Virus record (IMG/VR): IMGVR_UViG_3300013120_000344 | Location: 1-41,225 of that record | Direction: 5' to 3' (one strand) | Length of the DNA: 41,225 bases | Source of the DNA: a virus | Part shown: piece after piece, positions 24,950 to 32,350 of the stretch | Numbering within the stretch: the stretch's first letter is position 1 | How the letters are laid out: each line of letters starts with the position of its first letter | Made by a program: the position numbers and the translations under genes | The notes under the pieces: generated by a model | The model's input: the letters and a program-made list of their open reading frames with translations, nothing else | Database searches by the model: none | What the model was told of the DNA's origin: nothing

Positions 24950-25272
24950 TGTTCTTCCTCCTTTGGCAATACTCCTACACCGTGCATGGTTCGGATGTGC
25001 AGTTTCAGCCCCCGGGAATTTTTCAATCGCTTCCCACACTGGGGGCAGATATGCTCTTCAGGTTTCAAGGGCTTGGGAATCTTTGGGGATTCCTCGATGG
25101 TCAACTTCGGAGGCGCAATAGGACTGTAAACGGCTTCCAGGCGATCATGCCTCTTCAGTAATTCCTGTGCAATCTCATCGGGAAACCCCAACTCTCCACC
25201 TTCGGGTATCACGTAGCGGTGGAATCCGTAGGAGATTACCGCGTCCTTGCCATCCTTTGTGCGGAGCTTCAT
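24946..25272 (-). CDS. C2H2 zinc-finger protein in the late operon
   Basis: The 108-residue product ends in a textbook C2H2 finger: C76-x2-C79-x12-H92-x4-H97 (HICPQCGKRLKNSRGLKLHIRTMHG). The N-terminal half (FHRYVIPEGGELGFPDEIAQELLKRHDR) resembles a small phage domain that often precedes head or tail completion proteins. A proline/lysine linker joins the two. The start at 25272 follows GGCGCAGGACG, and the stop overlaps the spike start (ATGA). It may bind DNA or a structural partner; a real role is unknown. Confidence 0.7.
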   Translation of the reverse strand: MKLRTKDGKDAVISYGFHRYVIPEGGELGFPDEIAQELLKRHDRLEAVYSPIAPPKLTIEESPKIPKPLKPEEHICPQCGKRLKNSRGLKLHIRTMHGVGVLPKEEEQ

Positions 25273-25293
25273 CGTCCTGCGCCTTTCGGATGC

Positions 25294-25315
25294 GGGGGCC
25301 GCCGAAGCAGCCCCC
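25294..25315 (-). promoter_or_regulatory. UUCG-capped hairpin after the capsid genes
   Basis: On the minus strand GGGGGCTGC and GCGGCCCCC form nine pairs (one G-U) around a TTCG tetraloop. It lies between the gene after the major capsid protein and the zinc-finger gene. No U-tract follows, so it is not a standard terminator. It would be an effective 3'-end stabiliser or attenuator that keeps capsid mRNA abundant. Confidence 0.7.
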
Positions 25316-25337
25316 ACAAGGGTTAATGGTCTGTTGA

Positions 25338-25889
25338 TCAGGTGCCCTGGTTTGCCGACTTGATCAGGAAGAAGAACTCGATAACAGGTGAGCTATCGGC
25401 TCCCTGCGTATCGAAATACGCAAAGACGAGCTTGCGCCCATCGGTGACGGGGACCAGCATTGACGCGCCGTAATGGTCTGTCACCGTCTTTGCCAGAATG
25501 CCGTTTGGCTGACCATCGAACACCACTAGGGCATTCAGATCGTAGTTCGTGGCGGCGATGATCGAGCTGGCATCTACGTCATCTTCGCCTTCCCAATCTT
25601 CGTAGTCGCACCAACCGACATCCATGTCCTGGTCCGCATGACCAGCGGTTGTCGCGTTGATGTGAAAGTCAAGCACCGTTTCGCCGTCCTCTACCACGAA
25701 CAGCGGCACCCAATAAACATCGTTTAGCTCATGGGCACCCAGCGCCTCCGCATTGTTGGACGGAGAAGCCGCGTGGTTGGTTGACGGGATGGTGAGCTTG
25801 ACGTGGACCCACTGCGCCGCTTCCTCCGAAGATTGGCGGGTGTGGATCGCGTTGCGGGCGGTCGCATAGACCTGCTGATAGTTAGCCAT
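25338..25889 (-). CDS. Head-associated protein, possible capsid decoration protein
   Basis: The 183-residue product follows the major capsid gene directly (14-nt gap) and starts behind GGGAGGTCAAGATC. It is beta-rich and acidic, with VYWVPLFVVEDGETVLDFHINATT, an acidic loop (DQDMDVGWCDYEDWEGEDDVD) and RKLVFAYFDTQGADSSPVIEFFFLIKS at the end. No family is recognised. Its place and high-expression setting suggest a head decoration or completion protein. Confidence 0.6.
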   Translation of the reverse strand: MANYQQVYATARNAIHTRQSSEEAAQWVHVKLTIPSTNHAASPSNNAEALGAHELNDVYWVPLFVVEDGETVLDFHINATTAGHADQDMDVGWCDYEDWEGEDDVDASSIIAATNYDLNALVVFDGQPNGILAKTVTDHYGASMLVPVTDGRKLVFAYFDTQGADSSPVIEFFFLIKSANQGT

Positions 25890-25903
25890 GATCTTGACCT
25901 CCC

Positions 25904-27001
25904 TTAGCTTACCGCTGCGCCACCGGTGGTGTAACAGGTGACGGTGGAATAGCTCTTGCTGTTGTAGATCGAGCGATTCATTCCACGGATCATCCCCGTG
26001 TCCACGACCGGCTTGTCGCCACGGTCATCAGTTTCTTCATGCCACTCGAACTCCTGCTCGTCGCCCGTGGCATCACCCTTCAGGAACAGTAGCGCCTGCG
26101 CGCCCATCAGCAGATTATGCGCGACGGCGGCGCTACTTGCACCTTCGTTCTTGCGCACAACTTTCGGATGGGAATACAGAATCAGTGGTCCGTAGGTGCC
26201 CAGGGCCTCGCCGAAGATCTTGTCCTGGCCTTTTTCCGTGCTCTGGAGAATCGCCTTCCAGGTGGCGCTGGTACGGAGTTGATACTCGCCCACCGAGTGC
26301 ATCAGCAGCACCCAACGCTCGCCCTTGTCCGTAATGATCGGGGGTGGTGCATCCTTCATGATGCGCATTTGGAAGATGATGTACTCCAGGAAGTCCACCG
26401 ATACATAATCGTCGCTGGAATTGGCGATAGTGTTTACGCCGGTGTTGTTGTCCGGATCGACGTACAACTTGTTCGCCGCGTTCTGTGCGGTGATCGTGTT
26501 GTTCCCTACCCAGGCGTTTCCCGCAGCAGGCACATCGTCAGTTGACAGCAACCAATCGCCGGTTTCATCACCCCGGTCGCCTGTGAGGTAAACGATCTTT
26601 TCCTCATCCAAGCGCCGGGCCCACCAGTTGGCGAGTTTCCCCATTGCAATGTCGCGCAAATCCCAGATCGTGCGCTTGCGGTCGATCTTCGACCCCAAGT
26701 TCACGCCATGCCGGAGCTGGTCGATCCAGACGTTCTGGCTGTATGCGACCAGTGCCTCCTCATTGCCCTTCAGGTTGTCGCTGCCCTTCGTGCCGGCACC
26801 GGTAAGCTGGGTAAACAGGTCACAACTGACCTGATCCCCCGACTGTCGTTCGAGTTCGTCGATCTCGTGTACGACGTTGTTGCCGTTTTTGTCGAAGAAG
26901 TTGCGACCGAAAAAGGATTGTTTGAAGGTTTCCTCGGCAAGGGCGACGGAATAGCGCTTCACGGCCTTGGCATCGCCAAGCCCAATGATAGTGCGGGCCA
27001 T
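25904..27001 (-). CDS. N4-gp56-family major capsid protein
   Basis: The 365-residue product matches the N4 gp56-type capsid pattern. This includes ETFKQSFFGRNFF, GDQVSCDLFTQLTGAGTKGSDNLKGNEEALVAYSQNVWIDQLRHGVNLGSKIDRKRT, WDLRDIAMGKLANWWARRLDEEK, and ITDKGERWVLLMHSVGEYQLRTS. These are HK97-fold capsid proteins. The start follows GAGGAGGGCTACAAC. A scaffold-like gene lies upstream and a hairpin-protected head gene downstream, completing a normal head module. Confidence 0.9.
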   Translation of the reverse strand: MARTIIGLGDAKAVKRYSVALAEETFKQSFFGRNFFDKNGNNVVHEIDELERQSGDQVSCDLFTQLTGAGTKGSDNLKGNEEALVAYSQNVWIDQLRHGVNLGSKIDRKRTIWDLRDIAMGKLANWWARRLDEEKIVYLTGDRGDETGDWLLSTDDVPAAGNAWVGNNTITAQNAANKLYVDPDNNTGVNTIANSSDDYVSVDFLEYIIFQMRIMKDAPPPIITDKGERWVLLMHSVGEYQLRTSATWKAILQSTEKGQDKIFGEALGTYGPLILYSHPKVVRKNEGASSAAVAHNLLMGAQALLFLKGDATGDEQEFEWHEETDDRGDKPVVDTGMIRGMNRSIYNSKSYSTVTCYTTGGAAVS

Positions 27002-27042
27002 GTTGTAGCCCTCCTCTTAGCGCAAAGAAGGGCCGCTTCCGT

Positions 27043-27885
27043 CTACGTTCGTCCGGTGTGTCGGTATTTCTTCTGCTGTTCTGGGGACAGGTTTTCGTAC
27101 GCCCTTCTGGCGGCTACTCCCGTGGAACGAGCGAGGGTCGGAGAAGCACCGGGCTCCCCGGGCTCACCGTCTACACCGGCAAGCGAGCGGAAGTGGCGTC
27201 CTTCCTTCACGTTGCCTTCAATTCGTTCGCCGGGGTCGGGTCTGTTTGGCGGCTCGTCGCCGTTACTTGAGTCTCCGCCCCGTTCCCGGGAGATCGTTTC
27301 ATCCACGTATTCCAACGCTTCGTCCACCGTTTTCCCCTCGTCGACTGCTTGATCGAACAGTGCTTCCGCCGCGCCACGCCACATCGGTTCCTTCATGTAG
27401 TCATGGCTTTCGGTAAACCGGTGCAGTTTCTGCGCGTCGGTTGCCCGTCGATCATCCTCGATGACCTTGGTTGCTTCGACCTTGGCCTTTTGGACGGCTC
27501 GGTGTTCGACGTACTTGAAGACCCGGGCCTGTTCCTTGGCCCCGGTTTGCCCGTATTCAACGAGATCTTCCTCGGACATCTTGTCCAGGTCTTCATAGGG
27601 GTTCGGTTCCGGATCCGGCTGCGGGGTGTCCTTTGATTCCAGTTGCTCGCGCAGTGCCTTGTTGGATTCCCGCAGGTCGTCGACTACGCGCATGGGGATA
27701 AAGTGCTCCCCATCCTTGGCCAACACGCCTTTCGGTTCCTTCTCCGGTTCTGGCGGTTCCTCGACAGGCGGCTCTTCCCTGGCGTCCGTTTCTTTCGGGG
27801 GCTTCTCCTGTGGGGGAGTCTCCTCCGGGGAGCCATCCTGAGCTGCCGCTAGGGCGTCCAGTTCTTCTTGCGTTGGGTCTGCCAT
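27043..27885 (-). CDS. Scaffolding-like protein
   Basis: The 280-residue product precedes the capsid gene. It is very acidic and proline-rich at the N-terminus (EETPPQEKPPKETDAREEPPVEEPPEPEKEP), then helical with a coiled-coil (DDLRESNKALREQLESK). A charged mid part and a basic C-terminus (VAARRAYENLSPEQQKKYRHTGRT) follow, resembling scaffold tails that grip the capsid protein. The ATG at 27885 follows AAAAGGAGATCAGATC. The length and charge layout suit a capsid scaffold; sequence similarity alone would not prove it. Confidence 0.75.
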   Translation of the reverse strand: MADPTQEELDALAAAQDGSPEETPPQEKPPKETDAREEPPVEEPPEPEKEPKGVLAKDGEHFIPMRVVDDLRESNKALREQLESKDTPQPDPEPNPYEDLDKMSEEDLVEYGQTGAKEQARVFKYVEHRAVQKAKVEATKVIEDDRRATDAQKLHRFTESHDYMKEPMWRGAAEALFDQAVDEGKTVDEALEYVDETISRERGGDSSNGDEPPNRPDPGERIEGNVKEGRHFRSLAGVDGEPGEPGASPTLARSTGVAARRAYENLSPEQQKKYRHTGRT

Positions 27886-27907
27886 GATCTGATCTCCTTT
27901 TGCCACC

Positions 27908-27973
27908 TGCCCGTGTCGCTGGGCTGCGAAAAAGGCGACGTGCCGTTGCGCTTGCCCGTGTCGCTGGGCTGCG
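27908..27973. repeat. Pair of 21-bp direct repeats in the scaffold leader
   Basis: TGCCCGTGTCGCTGGGCTGCG occurs at 27908-27928 and 27953-27973 (plus-strand reading), 45 bp apart. Both lie in the untranslated leader of the scaffold gene, next to a tRNA-like fold. The element could be a protein-binding repeat or a local duplication. Confidence 0.85.
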
Positions 27974-28014
27974 TAATAAGCGCGTTCGCGGCGCTATCCC
28001 TGCGCCCTGGGAAA

Positions 28015-28066
28015 GTCCTCTTCCGGGATCGAACCGGCTGACCCGCTCCTCCTGCGGGAAGGGGAC
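28015..28066 (-). ncRNA. tRNA-like element lacking a D-arm
   Basis: Read on the minus strand from 28066, just 2 nt after the portal TAG, the sequence folds into three helices. A 7-bp acceptor-like stem (GTCCCCT with AGAGGAC, one mismatch) closes it. An anticodon-like arm follows with a 5-bp perfect stem (CCCGC/GCGGG) and a 7-nt loop (AGGAGGA). After a 3-nt spacer comes a T-arm of four or five pairs with the canonical loop TTCGATC. There is no D-arm, no U33 and no CCA end. The loop also reads as a Shine-Dalgarno core. It may be a decayed tRNA, a tRNA mimic or an mRNA processing signal. Confidence 0.4.
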
Positions 28067-28068
28067 GA

Positions 28069-30027
28069 CTACGATCCGCCGACGGGACGTGCCACTGCTG
28101 GTTGATTCTGCACAGGAGCCGTGGCCACAGGACCGGGGCTGCCGCCCTGCGGGTTGGGGTTCTGTGCGACTATCGCACCGTACTTCTGTTGCACGGCCTT
28201 GATCCGGCGCATGACCTCGGCCTTGCGCGGGGGATCGCTCATTTCAACCACCAGATCCAGCAGTTCAAGTATCAACGGCTCGGGCATCCGGCTAACCATC
28301 GTCATGAGCTGCTCAGCGAACGCCTGCCTAACGCTCGCTCGGTATGCCTGCTCGTCGACCACTACGTCCACTCGGGCGGTCGGTATCGGATTAATCGGGT
28401 TGCCCCGATTATCCTCGTCGTTGAATACCAGTGTTTCTCCCGCGCCCTGCTCGTCAGTGATCGTCACCGCCTTCGGACCGTCGAATGTCTGCTGGATCAG
28501 AGCCATGCGCATTTCAGCAGCCAGTTTCAACGAGCGCCGATAGTTCTTGAACATCGCGCCCATAATAGTTGAGCCCTGCGCCTGCCGCAGCTCAATAGCG
28601 TAGCCGCTGCTGGCGTTGGTCGGTCTGCCCATCAGTTCCTCGACCGCACCCGTGTTCTCCCCTAGCAGGACGTTCGCCATCTCCATGACCTGCTGGTGGA
28701 GGTGCGCCTTGTCGGTGAACTCGTGGCGCTGGACCTTGTTCAGTCCCCCGGGGTTGAGCTTGCACACGGCGTCCGGCGCGGACAGATCGTCCGCCAGTTG
28801 ATTGATGTCCTCGGCGGCACCGGCTTCAATCCACGTCTGGACCGAACCGAGGATCCACATCATCTTCGAGAAATTCTTGTTCACCACATCCTGCGGGGCG
28901 ATCATGTTGCGGATAACCCCATACGGTTCGCCCGTGCGGGTCTTCCGCTTGCCCCAAAAAAGGGTGAATGGAAAGCGGTTGTGCTTGAACGGGCTGGCCG
29001 TGTCTTCCAGCAGGTTCGGCCCAGCGAAGAAGGCTCGTCTGACTTTCTTGATCGGTGCGCTCACGATCTCGACTGGACCGTCGTACATCATGCGCACTTG
29101 GTCTTCCGTCGGATTGTCCGGGTCGATCTCCTGTACGGCGCCCGTCAACTTGTCCTTCAGCAGCACCGCCTGTTCGTACGTCCGGTACCAGCACTCGACG
29201 ATCAGTACCCGATTCGTTGCTTTGTCGCGCCATTCGTCGGCTCGCCAGCCAACGTGCTCGCCCGTGTTGTCCCATGTGCCGTCGTTCAGGCTCGGGCGAT
29301 CTGCTTCCCATGATTTCTCGGGACGACTGCGCTCACCATGCGGCATGGACAGGCCTGCCGCGTGGTACAGCTCGTCACGATACTCGGGGAATAACACGAC
29401 CGCCGAGTCGACATCCATCCATTTCTGGCGGAAGATGTATCTAGCGTCTGAGGAATAATCGTAGCGCTTGCTTTTCTTGTCCAACCGGCAGTCCCGAAAG
29501 TCAACCCATTGCTCTAGGATCTCCTCGCGGGTTGGATCGGGGCTCAATGTCTGTTCGAGGATCCCCAGTCCACCAGCAAGCTGCGAGAACCAGCAGTCAC
29601 TGATCTCGTCGTCCGTGCTGTTCTGATCCTTCACGTACTTGTCGGCGGCATTCAGCAGGCGTGCCGTCTGTTCGTCGAATGCCCCTCGTGGACGGAACAC
29701 CATGTCGAATTTCGTTCGGCTTTCTGTTCCGACGAACATATCAATCGTCGGCTGGACGCGGTTGAATTCAATGGGGGGCTGATCACGGGATTCGAGTTCG
29801 AGGATTTCTTCTTCGGTAAGCTGGTCGCCATCGTAGTAGTCGTAGTCGCGCATCATCCGTTCATACCAGTGCTGGTAGAACTCGTCGGCTTCCAACCACC
29901 ATGCGCGAAGCTGGCGAATCAGGCGAGACTTACGCCCCTGACCATCAACACCAGATTGTATCCCGAGCGCCGACTCGCTTGTCGTGTACGTGCGGGTTCG
30001 GGCATCCTGTCTATCAGTTCTTGGCAC
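28069..30027 (-). CDS. P22-like portal protein
   Basis: The 652-residue product matches the P22-type portal family. It has DYDYYDGDQLTEEEILELESRDQPPIEFNRVQPTIDMFVGTESRTK near residue 60-105, EQWVDFRDCRLDKKSKRYD, a long RFPFTLFWGKRKTRTGEPYGVIRNMIAPQDVVNKNFSKMMW block, and a helical C-terminal crown ending in a proline/glutamine tail. It forms the dodecameric portal for DNA entry. The first possible start is GTG 30027, with no ribosome site, but a perfect -35 promoter ends 11 nt upstream. The mRNA therefore may begin 0-5 nt before the GTG. Confidence 0.88.
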   Translation of the reverse strand: MPRTDRQDARTRTYTTSESALGIQSGVDGQGRKSRLIRQLRAWWLEADEFYQHWYERMMRDYDYYDGDQLTEEEILELESRDQPPIEFNRVQPTIDMFVGTESRTKFDMVFRPRGAFDEQTARLLNAADKYVKDQNSTDDEISDCWFSQLAGGLGILEQTLSPDPTREEILEQWVDFRDCRLDKKSKRYDYSSDARYIFRQKWMDVDSAVVLFPEYRDELYHAAGLSMPHGERSRPEKSWEADRPSLNDGTWDNTGEHVGWRADEWRDKATNRVLIVECWYRTYEQAVLLKDKLTGAVQEIDPDNPTEDQVRMMYDGPVEIVSAPIKKVRRAFFAGPNLLEDTASPFKHNRFPFTLFWGKRKTRTGEPYGVIRNMIAPQDVVNKNFSKMMWILGSVQTWIEAGAAEDINQLADDLSAPDAVCKLNPGGLNKVQRHEFTDKAHLHQQVMEMANVLLGENTGAVEELMGRPTNASSGYAIELRQAQGSTIMGAMFKNYRRSLKLAAEMRMALIQQTFDGPKAVTITDEQGAGETLVFNDEDNRGNPINPIPTARVDVVVDEQAYRASVRQAFAEQLMTMVSRMPEPLILELLDLVVEMSDPPRKAEVMRRIKAVQQKYGAIVAQNPNPQGGSPGPVATAPVQNQPAVARPVGGS

Positions 30028-30038
30028 TATGGGGGAAT

Positions 30039-30067
30039 GTTATACGAAAGATTTGCCGGTTTGTCAA
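30039..30067 (-). promoter_or_regulatory. Strong sigma-70 promoter before the portal gene
   Basis: The minus strand reads TTGACA (30067-30062), exactly 17 nt, then TATAAC (30044-30039). The GTG start of the portal is 11 nt beyond the -10, so the transcript would have almost no leader. The -35 is part of TACTTGACA, the same 9-mer as in the terminase promoter. It gives the head genes an independent start. Confidence 0.8.
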
Positions 30068-30078
30068 GTATTGTTTTC

Positions 30079-31602
30079 CTATCGCACCTTCCAGCTCTTG
30101 CTTTTGCGCTTCTTCATCAAGTTGTTCGTCATGTGGTCACGATAGCTGACAAATGAATGGCGATGGCGGTATCCATACCGCGCGGAGTCCATCGTATCGT
30201 CGTAATCCTTGAGCACTTTCCCCGCGTCATTCCGTTGATAGACACGGATTTCCTCCCACCATTGCTGGCAGGTGGTGAAGACCTTGATCTTGCCCGACAT
30301 CAAACCTTCTAGGACATCCATGATCCCCGCCTCAACCTGATTATCCGCAGGCTGGCAATAAATTCCTAGTTGGGCGTACTGATCGTGCAGTGTACTCCCC
30401 CCGCCTTCCTGCCGTTCGGCCTCACCCGACGGATCGGCGAAGATCGGGATGTAGCGGGTACCCCTGAGTAGGCTGGCAATGATTGGGATCGCTGTCTTAT
30501 TGGCTCTCCACGTCTGGTACAGGTAGCAGATACCGGTGTTCGGATCCATCGCCCACCAGGAGATAGCTGCGGGATGCACCCAGCCGTGGTCTAGGCCGAT
30601 GCCGCGTTTGTAATGATCTGGGATTTCAAACGGTTCCACCGCATAATGGGATTCGGCCACTGGGTAGACCATACCGCTGCCCAATACCGGTCGTCCGTGC
30701 TCGCGGGCTTCCCGTTCATGTTCTGGGGTTTCCCTGCGCAGTTCGGACATTTCATCCGGCGGTAGATACGGGTTGTCTTCCCAACTGGCGACCACATAGC
30801 CGTTTTTCTCGCTCTCTTCATCCCCGGGATTGAGGAACAGCCGGCACACCTTGGTCATGCCGTCCAGCGGTGTAAAAGTCATGAGCATGATTCCGCCGGG
30901 GCTGATCGTCCCGTCGGCTTTGCGCGTTCCGACTGTGCGCATCGTGCACTCACGGTAGATGTCGTACGGCGGCTCCTCGTCCAGCCAGATCACGTCCACC
31001 TTGTCGGTCTCGAAGGACTTGCGCTCCTGTTCGTAGCTTTTGAAGACAATCGTGGTTTCCTTGTCCGTGTCGCGCCAGCGGATATATGCCCGGGCGATGC
31101 CGTCCGGCACGTTCTGCATCCGGATGATTCGCTTGATCGCATGGGCGGGGATGAAGCCCTCGCCATATCTGCCGGGTGGACCCATCAGGCGCTGCTGCAC
31201 GCCCTCGATCAGTTTCTCCTTCGACTTGGCGGCGACCCAGATCAGCGTCGGTTTCTCGAACCGATAGCCGGGCCATTCCGCAGGATATTCGCCCGTTGCA
31301 TGGAACGAGATCTCAACGCCGCCGACGACGGTTTTCCCAACACGGTTCCCACCGAAGAACGCCCGGCGCTTCTTCAGTTTGCCTAGTGCGAAGAATTCTA
31401 TCTGTTTTTCGTGGGGTTTGAACCGCTGAATGTAGTTCTGGCGTAACGCCTTCTCTTTGGCCTTCAGCAGAAGAAGCAACCGAGCGCGGGGGTCATCACC
31501 CGCCTCGCGCTGGATCAGGCGCTGGGCTTCACGTACCGTCGATTGCTGGTCCAGCTCTGGCGACTGGGCATAGACGATATTCCGTGGCAGTGATCTGGCC
31601 AT
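30079..31602 (-). CDS. terL: Terminase large subunit
   Basis: The 507-residue product (from ATG 31602) has an ATPase with Walker A GGNRVGKT (84-91) and Walker B VDVIWLDEE (202-210), and an RNase H-like nuclease with D338 (GLDHGW), D390 (FADPSG), and D468, D469 or D472 (DDTMDSARYG). It packages DNA into the prohead through the portal and cuts concatemers. The longer frame to 31656 would run back through its promoter. TTGACA-N17-GATATT ends 6 nt before the ATG and no ribosome site is seen, so the mRNA is probably leaderless. The small subunit is not adjacent. Confidence 0.9.
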   Translation of the reverse strand: MARSLPRNIVYAQSPELDQQSTVREAQRLIQREAGDDPRARLLLLLKAKEKALRQNYIQRFKPHEKQIEFFALGKLKKRRAFFGGNRVGKTVVGGVEISFHATGEYPAEWPGYRFEKPTLIWVAAKSKEKLIEGVQQRLMGPPGRYGEGFIPAHAIKRIIRMQNVPDGIARAYIRWRDTDKETTIVFKSYEQERKSFETDKVDVIWLDEEPPYDIYRECTMRTVGTRKADGTISPGGIMLMTFTPLDGMTKVCRLFLNPGDEESEKNGYVVASWEDNPYLPPDEMSELRRETPEHEREAREHGRPVLGSGMVYPVAESHYAVEPFEIPDHYKRGIGLDHGWVHPAAISWWAMDPNTGICYLYQTWRANKTAIPIIASLLRGTRYIPIFADPSGEAERQEGGGSTLHDQYAQLGIYCQPADNQVEAGIMDVLEGLMSGKIKVFTTCQQWWEEIRVYQRNDAGKVLKDYDDTMDSARYGYRHRHSFVSYRDHMTNNLMKKRKSKSWKVR

Positions 31603-31608
31603 CGGCTG

Positions 31609-31637
31609 AATATCTGCCTGTATGGGGAGAATGTCAA
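31609..31637 (-). promoter_or_regulatory. Terminase promoter placed for a leaderless mRNA
   Basis: The minus strand reads TTGACA (31637-31632), a 17-nt spacer, and GATATT (31614-31609), followed by six bases (CAGCCG) and the ATG at 31602. The expected +1 falls on the A of ATG. TACTTGACA is shared with the portal promoter. Confidence 0.7.
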
Positions 31638-31654
31638 GTAAAAGCCACGTCTCC

Positions 31655-31677
31655 AACTACGTAGTTCATCGTTGCCT
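31655..31677 (+). repeat. Half-site resembling the right arm of an attC site
   Basis: AACTACGTAGTT (31655-31666) is a perfect 12-bp palindrome and runs into CATCGTTGCCT (31667-31677). The same (A)TCGTTGSC string ends the palindromic sites at 34550 and 35239. It marks the left border of the methyltransferase island, just upstream of the terminase promoter. On its own it is only a half-site. Confidence 0.4.
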
Positions 31678-31711
31678 ACTAGCGACTCGCTGCATACAAT
31701 GAGCGTCGGTT

Positions 31712-31803
31712 TACCCCGGCCCCACTTGTCCCCGCAGGGCCGGGTGAGTACTATTGATCTCGCATGGACGCTGTGTTAGTCCGGCATTCGGCTCTCCTTT
31801 CGC
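31712..31803 (-). repeat. Island border repeat, copy 1
   Basis: A 40-bp core at 31763-31802 matches 36419-36458 with one mismatch. Similarity continues through a GC-rich hairpin (CCCGGCCC with GGGCCGGG, about 31714-31745). On the minus strand the core holds AAAGGAGAGCCGA-ATG then two codons and TAA (peptide MPD), then ATG-CGA-GAT-CAA-TAG. The two copies lie in the same orientation and bracket the methyltransferase island. The end of the HNH fragment runs through this copy. Confidence 0.8.
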
Positions 31804-31999
31804 GTTGCAGGTTGAGGTTTATCGCTTCAGCCCATTCCATCGCGCCCGTTACCGGGCGCGGCTGATGATTTGCGGCCCTGCGGGTAGGAAACGCCGGCGA
31901 ACCCTCGCAGCGGTGGCCGGCGCGTTGCAGTATCTGCCGGCGCACAGCCCACCAATCAGCCGGGTACCTGTCCCTGTTATCCGGTTTGATCGGTGTCAC
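31751..31999 (-). pseudogene. Truncated HNH endonuclease
   Basis: The first half (RYPADWWAVRRQILQRAGHRCEGSPAFPTRRAANHQPRPVTGA) is the familiar N-terminus of phage HNH endonucleases (WWAVRR...AGHRCEGSP...NGQPHPVTGS). The catalytic VAHLDH...LRALCQRCH part is missing. At the break lies a 7-bp stem with a GTAA loop (31842-31859), after which the frame runs into unrelated EWAEAINLNLQRERR sequence and the border repeat. GTG 31999 overlaps the small membrane ORF. It is probably an inactive remnant of a homing-type nuclease gene. Confidence 0.65.
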
Positions 32000-32075
32000 C
32001 CCACTCGGCGCTCCCGTGGTTCAGGATGCTGATGAACAGCAGGATCAGTAGCGCAATGAAGCACTTGTACAGCAT
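31977..32075 (-). CDS. 32-residue membrane peptide
   Basis: ATG 32075 follows GGAGGACAACAT, a perfect ribosome site. The peptide MLYKCFIALLILLFISILNHG... has one strong transmembrane helix (about 4-18) and a polar C-terminus (SAEWGDTDQTG). The overlap with neighbouring frames and the short size make it uncertain, but site and hydrophobicity argue for translation. It may be a small toxin-like or lysis-modulating peptide. It overlaps the start of the HNH fragment. Confidence 0.55.
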   Translation of the reverse strand: MLYKCFIALLILLFISILNHGSAEWGDTDQTG

Positions 32076-32250
32076 ATGTTGTCCTCCGTACTGCGCGGCT
32101 CAGGTGCCGCATGCTTTCCGCCGCTAGTGTTACCGACCGCCCCTGGTGTACGGCAATGAATTTCGCGCGACACGAGGGGCACCATCGCAGGCCGTTGTAG
32201 CTCTCGGACACCGGGTTCCGACAGCAGCCGCATCGCGGACGCCATGCCAT
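31996..32250 (-). CDS. Possible zinc-ribbon protein
   Basis: The 84-residue frame reads MAWRPRCGCCRNPVSESYNGLRWCPSCRAKF, with two CxxC pairs spaced like a zinc ribbon, then a basic helix (SMRHLSRAVRRTTYAV). Its 5' part overlaps the stub of a methyltransferase gene in another frame, and its 3' part covers the membrane-peptide ORF. The first 45 residues look genuine; the remainder may be read-through. No ribosome site is convincing. Confidence 0.45.
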   Translation of the reverse strand: MAWRPRCGCCRNPVSESYNGLRWCPSCRAKFIAVHQGRSVTLAAESMRHLSRAVRRTTYAVQVLHCATDPAVHQHPEPRERRVG

Positions 32251-32285
32251 ATCGTCACGGCCTCATCCTGATAGTACGGCTTCAC
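32130..32285 (-). pseudogene. N-terminal stub of a sixth DNA methyltransferase
   Basis: AAGGAGG lies 7 nt before GTG 32285, and the frame starts VKPYYQDEAVTIWHG. This is the same start seen in the neighbouring methyltransferases (YENENVTLWHGDCRE at 35170, FADDDVTLYHGDCRD in the 36089 gene). After WHG the similarity ends and 36 unrelated residues follow to a stop; no DPPY or FxGxG motif remains. A deletion has removed the body of the gene and left its leader and 15 codons. Confidence 0.6.
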
Positions 32286-32297
32286 TTCATATCCTCC

Positions 32298-32350
32298 TTA
32301 CAACTCTCCGCTGCACCGGACGCTACGCGCCGGTGAGCTAGTTGTTATGC
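32298..32350 (+). repeat. attC-like recombination site upstream of the methyltransferase stub
   Basis: Plus-strand layout: TTACAAC box (32298-32304), CACCGG (32314-32319), one extrahelical A (32320), CGC-tac-GCG, CCGGTG (32330-32335), then GTTGTTA/GTTATGC boxes (32341-32350). The arm order and the single unpaired A on the left arm copy the top strand of integron attC sites such as that of aadA. Conserved outer boxes are imperfect. Confidence 0.5.

Noticed and set aside
28004-28090. A canonical tRNA at the portal-sca​ffold border
   Set aside because: T-arm and an anticodon-like arm are present, but D-arm, U33 and CCA are missing, so only a tRNA-like element is claimed.
31712-31745. Intrinsic terminator in the border repeat (CCCGGCCC/GGGCCGGG)
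   Set aside because: The stem is strong, but no U-tract follows in either copy.
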